From Gari tellinella (Eukaryota > Mollusca > Bivalvia > Cardiida > Psammobiidae), in contig OV277856.1 of assembly GCA_922989275.2 (NCBI GenBank), positions 88,803,038-88,867,037 on the forward strand: DNA of 64,000 nt, in the 5' to 3' direction. Each line of letters starts with the position of its first letter. Positions within the stretch are counted from its first letter, which is position 1. Of the stretch, positions 1-11,112 are shown in pieces. Made by a program: the position numbers and the translations under genes. Below the pieces are notes generated by a model. The model did not search any database, was not told the DNA's origin, and was given only the letters and a program-made list of their open reading frames with translations.

Positions 1-682
1 AATCCATGTTTATTTTTGAAATATTGGTATGCTGAACTATGTTCGAACTAACACGAGTATGATTTATCGAGTATTGACTGTGCTAAAAATGGATCATCTT
101 TTTAGAGGTTGCTTAACTTTTACCATGCTAGCGGTGGATATATCCTACAGTGATTACCTGTGCAAACAGTTTGGATCCTGATGAGAGGCTGCTTAACGTC
201 GCGTCTTGTCAGGATCCAAACTGTTTGACACTATGACGAGGTTGTTTTGAAAAGAAATTTTGAAAATTCTAATTTTAGAACAGTAGCAGACGACAATTGT
301 TGCAGGTGTAAAAATCAACCAGCATGCAAAGATTTAATACAGGATTGACTGTATTTTTATTTTTTTTGATTGACTGTATGATGAAAATAAAGTAAAAACT
401 TGATTCTACGAACTCGCATTACTTCGAACATACCCATATTTCAAAGTTAAAACGTGGCTTAGCCACGTTTTAACTTTGAAATACGGGTATGTTTGACTTA
501 AACAAGATCGATTTATCAAAATTCAACTTACATATACTGGAAACTCGATTTAAGTGAGTTGGTAGTATTGAGTTTTGACTGTATGTACAAATGTATGTGC
601 TATGAAAGATTTTGATAACAATAATCATTATGCAAAGCATTTGATTTTACTGAATTCTAAGAATTTAAATGTATATATGTAT
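1..682. repeat. Intergenic with two palindromic hairpins
   Basis: A hairpin at about 161-229 has arms built on CAAACAGTTTGGATCCTGA and belongs to a family also found near 3180, 3764, 5087, 10960, 23945 and 45890. A second, almost perfect palindrome lies at 428-494 (arms around CATACCC.TATTTCAAAG). No gene is visible. Confidence 0.6.
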
Positions 683-686
683 TAAC

Positions 687-928
687 TCATTGAGCCCTAG
701 TGATGCATATATGCGTCATTTACCAATTGTGTACATGTGACGAGTACAATTGTCCTATACAAACAGTGAACTCCCTGATCAGAGGGCTCCTGCAGGAGCC
801 CTCTGATCAGGGACTTTACTGTTTGGCATTTTGCTATTTATTACAAAAAGCAACCCTAAATAGTCTTAAATGGACCAACCTTTATTGCAAACTGGAATTG
901 TCCATTGGAAGTTTCAGGGGATAATGAG
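687..928. mobile_element. TTAA-flanked MITE (CTCATTGAGCCC family)
   Basis: A 242 bp element flanked by TTAA at 683-686 and 929-932. Terminal inverted repeats are CTCATTGAGCCCTAG and its imperfect complement GGGATAATGAG. The centre (about 760-826) is a long perfect hairpin around CTGATCAGAGGGCTCCTG. TTAA duplication is typical of piggyBac-type mobilisation (family knowledge). Related partial copies lie near 9557-9733, 31905-32020 and 37430-37550. Confidence 0.72.
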
Positions 929-939
929 TTAACAAGAGC

Positions 940-1590
940 ACGGCAAACAGGGCAATAACTCTGAAATGACACATCTCAGAGTAACATGCTTTGTTTTAAT
1001 GAGTTGCCTTTTTGATACTGAACAAGTTTTCAAAGTTTCAAGTTTATACCTTTCATAGTTATTGAGAAATTTCTTTTACAATTTTTCTATTATAAAGTCA
1101 AAGCAAGGGCAATAACTCTGGAATGACAAATCCCAGGGTAACCTGTCTTGTTGTAATGAGTTGGCTTTTTGATACTTAACAAGTATTTTAAGTTTCAAGT
1201 TAACACCTTTCATAGTTGCTTACATGTAGATATTTCAATTTACAAATTTTTAGCAAATATAACAAGGGCAAGAACTCTGGAATCATTGGAATGACAAATC
1301 CCAGGGTTACATGCCTTGTTGAAATGAGTTGCACTTTTGATACTAAATAACTATTCAAAGTTTCAAGTTTATACCTTTGATAATGTACTTAGATATTTCA
1401 ATTTACAAATTTTAAGTAAATAACACAAGGGCAATAACTTTGGAATGACAAATCCCAGGGTTACCTGCCTTGTTGTAATGAGTTGCCCTTTTGATAATGA
1501 ACAAGTAATTCAAGTTTCAAATGGATACCTTTGATAGTTATTGAGAAATATTTTCTTACAAAAACCTTAACCAAAGCAGAAGCAGACGAC
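940..1590. repeat. Tandem array, about 160 bp unit, four copies
   Basis: The phrase GGGCAATAACTCTGGAATGA recurs at about 951, 1108, 1267 and 1429, each followed by a similar 140 bp including TTTCAAGTTTATACC. The unit resembles HINE core repeats, but no HINE ends are visible next to it. Confidence 0.75.
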
Positions 1591-2564
1591 ACTAGCTTTA
1601 CTTTTCGAAAAAGTCAAGCTAATAAACGAAATAAATAAAGTTACCTTATGAATCAGTTGGTGTTTGTTCTAGTATTAATACAATTTTTTGTGTCAATGGG
1701 AGTGTTGGTGCGTTTGAGGTGGCTCATTGCTGCAATCCTTCTATCCGTATAATCCATTGTTTTTAGCTCACCTGAGCCAAAGGCTAAAGGTGAGCTATTG
1801 GGATGGCCCTGTGTCCGGCATCGTCCGTCGTGGTTAACAATTGCTTCAAATGACATCTCCTCCTATACCGCTTGACAGAATTCAACCAAACTTTACAGAC
1901 ATATTCCTTGGGTCAAGCTCTTTCAAATTTGTTCAAAGAATTAAAAACAATGCAGAACTCTGGTTGCCATGGCAACTAAAGTAAAAAAATAAAGAAATCT
2001 TAAACAATCTTCTTGTCAAAATCTGCAAGGGCCAGAGCTGAGATATTTGGCACATAGCATCATCTACAGGTCCTCTATCAAGTTTGTTCAAATTATGCCC
2101 CTGGGGTCAAAATTGGCCCCGCCCCGGGGTTCACAGTTTTACATAGAGTTATATAGTGAAATTTTCAAACGTCTTCTTCTCTGAAACTAATATGGCCACT
2201 GCCAGAGCTTTAATATGCATAACTAGGTCACAGGAGCTAAAAATAGATTTTTTTCAATGAAAACTGAAAAAATCTTCTTGCCTGAAACTACAAGGGCCAG
2301 AGCTTACATATTTGGCACATAGCATCGCCTACGGGTCCTCTATCAAGTTTGTTCAAATTATGCCCCTGGGGTCAAAGTTTTACAAAGAGTTATATAGTGA
2401 AATTTTCAAACGTCTTCTTCTATGAAACTAATATGGCCAGGGCTTTGATATTTGGCATGGTGACACTTCTAGATGTTCTTTACTAAAATTGTCCAAATGG
2501 TTTTGGTCGGTTGCATAACTAGGTCACAGGAGCTAAAAATAGATTTTTTTCAATGAAAACTTAA

Positions 2565-4310
2565 ACAAGAGGGCCATGGCCCTTAATTCGCTCACCTGAG
2601 GACATTGAAGTTTGTACCTAAGTTGACTGGGCAAGACAACATTTTAATATAACTATAAATGGAGTTATCTTCCAGACAAGAAAACATGACAAAAGTGAAT
2701 TTTGTTGCCAAGCTTATGACCCTTATCCATGACACATCCTCTTATCAAGCTATTTCCATTTCCAATAAATGATAATTATTTCACTAGCGTCAACAGAACT
2801 GGAATTATTTTCCTGACAATAAAATATGACAAAGGGGAAAAACTAAATATTGCTGCCCTTGTGCATGGCATTTTCTCTCATCAGTTTCTTTCCATACATA
2901 AAATTTCATTACAATAGCATCAGTAGAACTGAAGTTGTCTTCTTGACAAGAAAATATCACAAAGGGAAATAACTCAAAAAACAATGATGTCAGAGTTATG
3001 GCCTTTGCAAACGGCACTTCCTCTCATCAGGCTCTTTCCAAATAGGCAATTTCATTTTACCCATTACCCCATAGCATGTTTCTAATTTTGAAAATAGGTG
3101 GCCACCTAAAGCAGGTTGAAAGTAAAGCAGAATGTGTCTTAACCCTTAGCCTGCCACTCACGACTATAGCTTTATATGCAAACAGCTTGGATCCGGATTA
3201 GACGCCGAGTAACTCGGCGTCTCATCCGGATCCAAGCTGTTTGACACTCGGACAACATTTTCAGCAATTTTGAGCAACTTTGAAGCACTTTGAAACTTGA
3301 AGCAGACGAGAAATATAGCAGACGACAATTTATTTGGCGGGCTAAGGGTTAATGCACACTTTGCTTTACTTTTGCATCTTACATTTTCATGACTGTTTAA
3401 AGTGGAATTATTGAAAAGACATACAGATAACTCTGACAAAACCAATATTAAACATATGTATAAATATGGCATAAGACATAATTACATAACTGTCAGTGGA
3501 TCACTTCCAGATCCTGTTTCTCTAAGTATGAATCAGACTGAACCATATCTAAACTTTAGCAGACAACATGTTCAGCTGATCATGACCAGTTCTGTGATAC
3601 CCACTACCAGTTCAGAGTTGCATAATATTTGACCTCAGTGGCTAGAACGCTTGGGCTTACCCTTACCAGACTGAAATGATGTCTGCTTAAAACCTACTGT
3701 ATGTGAAAAGTGTACAAAAAAACAATTTAGAAAATGTTAAGTTGGTAAATGAGTGGCAAATAGGTTGGATCCAGATTAGATGTAGCATTATGATTATGTT
3801 GCATCTGATCTGGATCCAAAATGTTTGCAAATATTGGCTATTTGCCCATAGTATATTAAGGGTAACTCAGGTAAATACAGTTCTGCCTAAATCAAAAATA
3901 CTGTAAAACCTGCCTAGAGCAGCACTTAAACTGTGCAGGGTGGTGTCAAATGTGACCCTAGGGATTTCATTTTAACAAACTATAGATAGATCCACCAGGA
4001 GATTCTACTGTACAAATATCAAAGCTTAGGGCCTAGTAGTTTTGGGCAAGAAGATTTTTTAAAGATTTTTGCTTTTTTGCTTTTTCAAGCAGAGTTTGTG
4101 CTTTTTTTCCTTTTTTTTGAACAACTTCTGTAGAGAAGCATCCAAGGAACATCATAAGCAGTTTGAACTCTCCCTACAATCGGCGGGTTTCAGTAGAGAT
4201 GTCGTTTGAAGTAAAAGTGAACGGACAGACGGACAGACGGACAGACGTACTACGGACGGTGAGCGGTCACAATAGCTCACCTTGAGCCTTTGGCTCAGGT
4301 GAGCTAAAAA
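2565..4310 (+). mobile_element. HINE-like element B, left arm of inverted repeat
   Basis: It starts AACAAGAGGGCCATGGCCC followed by subterminal GCTCACCTG, and ends with the hairpin GCTCACCTTGAGCC..GGCTCAGGTGAGC then CTAAAAA. It contains a TTAA MITE at 3143-3348 and a GGATCC-type hairpin near 3764-3830. It is the inverted partner of 4616-6531 and very similar to it. Confidence 0.75.
3143..3348. mobile_element. TTAA-flanked MITE (CCCTTAGCCTGCC family)
   Basis: A 206 bp element with TTAA at 3139-3142 and 3349-3352, ends CCCTTAGCCTGCCA and GGCGGGCTAAGGG, and an inner hairpin at about 3180-3243 (GGATCCGGATTAGACGCCGA arm). The matching place in the right arm has a single TTAA and no insert, so the target duplication is directly shown. 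Confidence 0.88.
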
Positions 4311-4615
4311 CCCTTCTAGTCTGAAACTACAAGGGCCAGATCTTAGATATATGGCACATAGCATCGCCTGCAGATCCTCTATCAAGTTTGTTCAAATTAT
4401 GCCCCTGGGGTCAAAATTGGCCCGGCCCGGGGGTCGCTGTTTTACATAGAGTTATATAGAGAAAATTTCAAACGTCTTCTTCTCTGACACTAATATGGCC
4501 AGAGCTCTGATATTTAGCATGGCGACACTTTTAAATATCCTTTACATATTTTGTTCAAATGGTTCCGGTCTGTTGCATATCTAGGTCAGTCCTGGACATA
4601 AATCATTATCTCCAT

Positions 4616-6531
4616 TTTTAGCTCACCTGAGCCAAAGGCTCAAGGTGAGCTATTGTGACCGCTCACCGTCCGTAGTACGTCTGTCCGTTCACATTTACTT
4701 CAAACGACATCTCCTCTGAAACCCGCCGATTGTAGGGAGAGTTCAAACTGCTCATGATGTTCCTTGGATGCTTCTCTACAGAAGTTGTTCAAAAAAAAGG
4801 AAAAAAAGCACAAACTCTGCTTGAAAAAGCAAAAAAGCAAAAATCTTTAAAAAATCTTCTTGCCCAAAACTACTAGGCCCTAAGCTTTGATATTTGTACA
4901 GTAGAATCTCCTGGTGGATCCCTCTATAGTTTGTTAAAATGAAATCCCTAGGGTCACATTTGACACCACCCTGCACAGTTTAAGTGCTGCTCTAGGCAGG
5001 TTTTACAGTATTTTTGATTTAGGCAGAACTGTATTTACCTGAGTTACCCTTAATATACTATGGGCAAATAACCAATATTTGCAAACAGTTTGGATCCAGA
5101 TCAGATGCAACATAATGCTGCATCTAATCTGGATCCAAACTATTTGCCACTCATTTACCAACTTAACATTTTCTAAAAAAAAAAAAAGTACATTTTTTAC
5201 ACACAGAAGGTATTTAGCAGACATCATTTCAGTGGTAAGGGTAAGCCACCAGCAGCAGTGCTGCTAATGCTACAGTACTCTTGCATAATAGTTGACCTCA
5301 GTGATCAGGCCAACAGAACTGAACATGTTGTCTGCTAAAGTTTAGAAATGGTTCAGTCTTCTTCATACTTAGAGAAACAGGATCTGGAAGTGATCCACTG
5401 ACAGTTATGTAATTATGTCTTATGCCATATTTATACATATGTTTAATATTGGTTTTGTCACAGTTATCTGCATGTTTTGTCATTTTTTCTTGTCCAGGAT
5501 TCAACCCTTTCCCCCAATAAATACTGACGTTTGTTAACCCATTACCCCATAAATGTGCATTTTTAGGCCTTTGATTTATTCCTCCACTTAAGAAAATAAT
5601 CCCCCTTTAACCCTTTCCCCCATAGCATATCTCTAGTATTGAATGTAGGTGTCCACTTAAAACAGGTTGAAAGTAAAGCAGAATGCGCTTTAAGCGCATT
5701 CTGCTTTACTTTCAGCCTGCTTTAAGCTATCATCTGCTAGAATATAGAAAATATTTTGTATTATACATATTTATGAATGTGTAAATTGGAACTACAATGT
5801 ATTTTCTTCAGAGCAAGAATAAACTGAATGCGCTAAAAGGCGCTTCTATGGGGGAAAGGGTTAAACAGTCATGAAAATGTAAGATGTGAAATAAGTTTCT
5901 ATATCCTAGTAGATGGTAGCTTAAAGCAATTTGAAAGTAAAGCAAAGTGTGCATTAAGACCCATTCTGCTTTACTTTCAACCTGCTTTAGGTGGCCACCT
6001 ATTTTCAAAACTAGAAACAGGCTATGGGGTAATGGGTAAAATGAAATTGCCTATTTGGAAAGAGCCTAATGAGAGGAAGTGCCATTTGCAAAGGCCATAA
6101 CTCTGACATCATTGTTTTTTTAGTTATTTCCCTTTGTCATATTTTCTTGTCAAGAAGACAACTCCAGTTCTACTGATGCTATTGTAATGAAATTTTATGT
6201 ATGGAAAGAAACTGATGAGAGAAAATGCCATGCATAAGGGCAGCAATATTTTGTTTTCCCCTTTGTCATATTTTATTGTCAGGAAAATAACTCCAGTTCT
6301 GCTGACGCTAGTGAAATAATTATCATTTACCGGAAATGGAAATAGCTTGATAAGAGGATGTGTCATGGATAAGGGTCATAAGCTTGGCAACAAAATTCAC
6401 TTTTGTCATGTTTTCTTGTCCGGAAGATAACTCCATTTATAGCTATATTAAAATGTTGTCTTGCCCAGTCAACTTAGGTACAAACTTCAATGTCCTCAGG
6501 TGAGTTAATTTAGGGCCATGGCCCTCTTGTT
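4616..6531 (-). mobile_element. HINE-like element B, right arm of inverted repeat
   Basis: Same element as 2565-4310 in reverse: hairpin end at 4616-4655, GGGCCATGGCCCTCTTGT end at 6513-6530. It lacks the MITE of the left arm but has its own TTAA MITE (5611-5860) and about 100 bp more around 5500-5600. Confidence 0.75.
5611..5860. mobile_element. TTAA-flanked palindromic MITE (CCCTTTCCCCCATAG family)
   Basis: A 250 bp element with TTAA at 5607-5610 and 5861-5864 and ends CCCTTTCCCCCATAG and CTATGGGGGAAAGGG. The centre is a long perfect palindrome, AAAGTAAAGCAGAATGCGC followed by its complement. The left arm has one TTAA at the same place (near 3398) and no insert. Confidence 0.88.
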
Positions 6532-6682
6532 TCAGCTATTCTCAAGTGAGCGAAATATGCCCCATGGGGCTCTTGTTCTACAAGATGTGTAACACGTGTT
6601 TGTGAAGCACTATGTCCCCTAATGTTAGGGCTGCCATTTCTCCGGATTTTTCCTAAATCTTCAATTTTTTTTCTTGTACATG

Positions 6683-7228
6683 GTAGCTTAAAGCAGGTTC
6701 AAAGTAAAGCAGAATGCGCCTTAAGGCGCATTCTGCTTTACTTCTAGTCTGCTTTTAGCAGCCACGTGTCAAAAAAACTAGAAACAGACGATGGGGTAAA
6801 AGTATGATTTGTAAAATCGCAAATTTGGAAATCTTAGGATTTTTCGTGTCAACTTATGGAAGCCCTGTAATGTTTGATCTCTGTTACTATTGCTAGAAGC
6901 TAAGAACTATGAAGCATAAAAGTGGAGACATTGTGAGGTGGTACTGTTGAATAGTTTTATTCATTCATAAGGTCAATTGCCCAACAGTACATTTGTATAC
7001 ACTTGTATACTTGTATAGCAAGTGGGGACTCCCTTTATCCCATAGTTATTTCCAGTATTGTTGCTAAACCCCATAAATACACCTTTTATGCATCTGATTT
7101 ATCCCTCCACTGAAGAAAATACAGTCATGTATATATATCATTAGAAATATTTTCTGCTTTACTTTCAATCTGCTTTAAGTGGTCAACTATCTTCAAAACT
7201 AGAAACAGGCTATAGGGTAATGGGTTAA
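6683..7228. repeat. Relic copies of the palindromic TTAA MITE
   Basis: The palindrome AAAGTAAAGCAGAATGCGCC is at about 6700-6740 with a decayed right end near 6795. A second degraded copy runs about 7060-7224 and ends GGCTATAGGGTAATGGGTTAA. Confidence 0.65.
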
Positions 7229-7229
7229 A

Positions 7230-7447
7230 GCAGGCTCTCACACTCATTCACTCACTAGGTGCTGTTGTCTAGTGGTAGGACAAGGTCAAGAAGTCAATAG
7301 AGATCAAGCAATCACTAAAATTGTTGACAATAGACATTCAAGGATCACAAAAGCTCACCCTAAGCTTTGCTCAGGTTGAGTTAAAATGGACTAGATACAT
7401 GTATAACGAGAAACTGGTTAATTTCTGTTTACAGTTTCAAGGGTCAT
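7230..7447 (+). repeat. Short HINE 3'-end relic
   Basis: A decayed terminal hairpin AGCTCACCCTAAGC..TCAGGTTGAG lies at about 7349-7381, after a GACAATAGACATTC-type segment. No gene. Confidence 0.45.
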
Positions 7448-7450
7448 TAA

Positions 7451-7683
7451 CCCATACCCCATAAATACGCCTTTGATTTATTCCTTCACTGGAGGAAATA
7501 TTTTAAATTTATACAATCATGTATATATATCTTAAGAAATATTTTATATATTCTAGCAGATGGTAGCTTAAAGCAGACTGAAAGTAAAGCAGACTGGGCC
7601 TTAATGTATATTCTGCTTTACTTTCAACCTGCTTTAAGTGGTCACCTGACTTCAATACTAGAAACAGGCTATGGGGTAAAGGG
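7451..7683. mobile_element. Palindromic TTAA MITE, complete copy
   Basis: TTAA at 7447-7450 and 7684-7687; ends CCCATACCCCATAAATACGCC and GGCTATGGGGTAAAGGG; central palindrome of the AAAGTAAAGCAGACTGGG type. Confidence 0.8.
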
Positions 7684-7829
7684 TTAAGAAATAAAGAAAT
7701 CCTTAATGAACATAAATTACAATTTATTTGGTATCACAAATAACAATTATTTCAACATGCTTTTAAATCTGGTACTGGTACTTAAGACAATTTTGCTTAC
7801 TAGAGTTTTTTGTACAAGACAGTGTTTAA

Positions 7830-8010
7830 CCCTTTACTCCATAACCTATGTCTAGTTTTGAAGATAGTTTACCACTTAAAGCAGGTTGAAAGTAAAGTAG
7901 AATGCTTTACATTCAACCTGCTTTAAGCTATAATCTGCTAGGATATAAAAAATATTTCTACGATACATGAGCATGAAATATATTAAGATACATTCTGCTT
8001 TAATTTTTTT
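7830..8010. mobile_element. Palindromic TTAA MITE, partial copy
   Basis: TTAA at 7826-7829 then CCCTTTACTCCATAACC, with an internal palindrome around GTAGAATGCTTTAC. The right end is not clear. Confidence 0.6.
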
Positions 8011-8220
8011 GTCTGTACCAATTGTTGTCCATTTCTTTTTAAAAATAGAATCTTCAAAATTTCTTTTCAAAACAGGGTCAGAGAGTCATAGAACAGTTTG
8101 CCTAAGGTGGCATCTCATTGCAAAGGTTTACATGATTTCACCACCAGGGCCCGGATGCATGACAGGTAGTTAGAGCCTACCTGTATACTAAAGCACTAGC
8201 TGTTAGTTAATCCTGTAGTA

Positions 8221-9354
8221 AACAAGGGCCACTATGGCCCTAAATCGCTCACCTGGTAACCATGTAACCATGTACACCGTGTGACCTAGTTTTTGACCTG
8301 GCATGACACACATTCGAACTTGGCCTAGATTTCATTGAGGCAATCATATTGATGAAGTTTCATGAAGATCCAATGAAATTTGTAGCCTCTAGAGTGTTAA
8401 CGAGGTTTTTCGATGATTTGACCTTGTGACCTAGTTTTTGACCGGACATGACCCACATTCGAACTTGGCCTAGATTTCATTAAGGCAATCATATTGATGA
8501 AGTTTCATGAAGATCAAATGAAATTTGTAGCCTCTAGAGTGTTAACAAGGTTTTTCGATAATTTGACCTAGTGACCTAGTTTTTGACCAGACATGACCCA
8601 CATTCGAACTTGACCTAGATTTCATTGAGGCAAACATTTTTATGAAGTTTCATGAAGATCCAATGAAATTTGTAGTCTCTAGAGTGTTAACAAGGTTTTT
8701 CGAAGATTTGACCTAGTGACCTAGTTTTTGACTGGACATGACCCACATTCGAACTTGGCCTAGATTTCATTGAGGCAATCATATTGATGAAGTTTCATGA
8801 AGATCAAATGAAATTTGTAGCATCTAGAGTGTTAACAAGGTTTTTCGATAATTTGACCTAGTGACCTAGTTTTTGACCAGACATGACCCACATTCGAACT
8901 TGACCTAGATTTCATTGAGGCAAACATTTTGATGAAGTTTCATGAAGATCCAATGAAATTTGTAGTCTCTAGAGTGTTAACAAGGTTTTTCGAAGATTTG
9001 ACCTAGTGACCTAGTTTTTGACCGGACATGACACACATTCGAACTTGGCCTAGATTTCATTGAGGCAATCATATTGATGAAGTTTCATGAAGATCCAATG
9101 AAATTTGTAGCCTCTAGAGTGTTAACAAAGTTTTTAGATAATTTGACCTAGTGACCTAGTTTTTGACCGGACATGACCCACATTCGAACTTGGCCTAGAT
9201 TTCATTGAGGCAAACATTGTGACCAAGTTTCATCAATATCCAATTAGATTTGAACCTGGTAGAGTGTTAACAAACAATTGTGGACGGACGGACAGACGAC
9301 GGACATCCAGCGATCCTAAAAGCTCACCTTGGCACTACGTGCCAGGTGAGCTAA
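8221..9354 (+). mobile_element. HINE-like element C with 145-bp core repeats
   Basis: It starts AACAAGGGCCACTATGGCCC with GCTCACCTGG, and ends AGCTCACCTTGGCACTACGTG then CCAGGTGAGCTAA. The core has about 6.5 tandem units. The landmark TTTTTCGA recurs at 8411, 8556, 8701, 8846, 8991 and 9136, exactly 145 bp apart each time. A GGACGGACGGACAGACGACG run precedes the hairpin, as in the other HINEs here. Confidence 0.85.
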
Positions 9355-9556
9355 AAAACAATATTTAACTCTCAGCGAGGGATTTAGCTTACAGCTAGGC
9401 ACTAACTACATGTATGTGTCATGCACCCAGGCCCTGGACGTCGCGATATGACTGAACTGTAAAAGCATGATTCAACAAATGAGTTTGGAATTGGGTCTCT
9501 AACTTCATTTCAGGGGTCCAGATGGTGTCTGGGGTACAATTGAGTCTCTATCCCTC

Positions 9557-9733
9557 GACTTATTGAACCCTAGTAACAAGTAAACTAGTCCCTTATTTAC
9601 AGTAACTGTTGTCCTATGCAGACAGTGAAGACCCAGGTCACAGTATAAAACAACTCTTAATTAAAAATTGAAAGTAAACAGTCTAAAATAGAAATGGAAT
9701 TGTCCATTTGAAGTCTCAGAGATCAATGAGATA
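9557..9733. repeat. Decayed copy of the CTCATTGAGCCC MITE
   Basis: It reads CTTATTGAACCCTAGTAAC at the left and TCAGAGATCAATGAGATAAC at the right, with a deleted centre. Similar to 687-928. Confidence 0.5.
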
Positions 9734-9735
9734 AC

Positions 9736-10060
9736 AATCCTGTTTTATTACCCTTACAGTCTGAGGTCATAAATACAACTTTTTACACTTTTAAATAATC
9801 CCTCCACAGAAGAAAACAGTTCCACTTCAACAGCCATGAGTATGTATTATAAGAAGTATTTTCTATATTCTAGCAGATTGTAGCTTAAAGCAGGTTGAAA
9901 GTAAAGCCTTGATGCACATTCTGCTTTACTTTCAACCTGCTTTAAGTAGCCACATATGATCAAAACTAGAAACAGGCTATGGGTTAACAAGAGTAGACCC
10001 AGATCAGAGGGCTCCTAACTAAAAGGAGTACTCTGATCAGGGTATGCACTGTTTATCATA
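9736..10060. repeat. Palindromic TTAA MITE copy plus a GATCAGAGGGCTCC hairpin
   Basis: The MITE ends GGCTATGGG with TTAA at 9984-9987 and has the usual palindrome at about 9886-9945. A separate hairpin (GACCCAGATCAGAGGGCTCC arm) follows at about 9991-10055. Confidence 0.65.
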
Positions 10061-10134
10061 CTTATGAATATTATGGAAAACAACCCCTTAGAGGCAAAGT
10101 AAACTGGTAATTTATCATAAAATATATAATACAG

Positions 10135-10250
10135 TAAAACCTCTCTAAACCGGACACTAATTCGCACAGAAGGTAGACCAAAGGTAACAACTTAATGCAG
10201 GATAACTGTAAGAAATCCCGTCTTACTGTTATCCTGCATTAAGCTGCCAC
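10135..10250. repeat. CAGTAAAACCTCTCTAAACC repeat with hairpin
   Basis: This looks like one end of a mariner-type MITE (CAGTAAAACCTCTCTAAACC) followed by an imperfect hairpin around CTTAATGCAGGATAACTG. The other end was not seen. Confidence 0.45.
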
Positions 10251-10273
10251 CTGCATGTAATAACTTCATTTAA

Positions 10274-10509
10274 CCCATTACTGCAAAAATATGCCTTTTT
10301 ACCCCTTTAGTTTATTCCTCCGCTGAAGAAAATAGTTCTCATTTATATAGTCATGAATATGTATCATAAGAAATAATTTCTTTATTCTAGAGGATGGTAG
10401 TTTAAAGCAGGTTGAAAGTAAAGCAGAATGTGCCTTATGGCACATTCTGCTTTACTTTCAACCTGCTTTAAGTGGTCACCTGTCTTCAAGGCTAGAAACA
10501 AGCTATGGG
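10274..10509. mobile_element. Palindromic TTAA MITE, complete copy
   Basis: TTAA at 10270-10273 and 10510-10513; the inner perfect palindrome AAAGTAAAGCAGAATGTGCC is at about 10409-10472. Confidence 0.75.
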
Positions 10510-10513
10510 TTAA

Positions 10514-11112
10514 AGAGCAAAAATGTTGTTTCATGCATGTGTGTTCAGAGAGATTTCACAAGCTAAAGAGCAAAACTGTTTCATGCATGTGCTGTCCAGA
10601 GAGGTTTCACTGTATATGGAAATTCAGCATTTAAATGGTTAATAACACTTTCATACAACATAACATTTCTTTCATTTTCCCTGTGTTCATGAATCATATA
10701 TCACAAGCTTTCCATATCACAAGCTTCACTCAACATCTTGAAATCAAGTCTTTGCATCTTTCTCCAAATCTGCATACCCTAATATTGTCCAGCTTTCTTT
10801 CCTCATGAGGTTGCTGAAATTATACAAAACAGAATCCAGATAGCCATAATACGGTAGTTCCAATACTAACATCCTTATTTCTCCACCAAATCCTATAATG
10901 TGACTACTCATTAGAATCGTCTCTTTGGCTCACTTCAGGCAATCGACTGAACCATATTAATCTTTGAAAACGGCCTGATTCAGATGAAACACCGGGTAAC
11001 ATGGAGTCTCATCAAGATCCAAATTGTTTGACACTCTAACCCTGTTTTGAAAAGAATTTTAGAAAATTCTATCTTTATGCCCCAAGAATCTATGATTTCA
11101 GGGGCATATAGT
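10514..11112. other. Non-coding stretch; decayed GGATCC-type hairpin at 10960-11095
   Basis: No gene seen. A short direct repeat (GTTTCATGCATGTG) lies at 10530 and 10578. From 10960 a decayed copy of the CAAACAGTTTGGATCC hairpin family is visible. Confidence 0.5.

Larger units (their letters stand above)
1761..6576 (-). mobile_element. HINE-like element A, host of two nested HINEs
   Basis: The low-coordinate end is the hairpin AGCTCACCTGAGCC..AAGGTGAGCTA. The other end is AGTGAGCGAAATATGCCCCA then TGGGGCTCTTGTTC near 6545-6576. The core (1790-2564, 4311-4615) has tandem units with CAAGGGCCAGAGCTT, CTCTATCAAGTTTGTTC and CCCCGGGG-type steps. The core is interrupted twice, at about 2565 and 4616, by complete copies of another HINE in opposite orientations. 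The orientation follows the rule that the hairpin plus CTAA end is the 3' end of Helitron-type elements. Confidence 0.7.

Noticed and set aside
3139..10509. Regular hairpins that could suggest a CRISPR array
   Set aside because: They are scattered TTAA-bounded MITEs, not evenly spaced direct repeats, in eukaryotic DNA.
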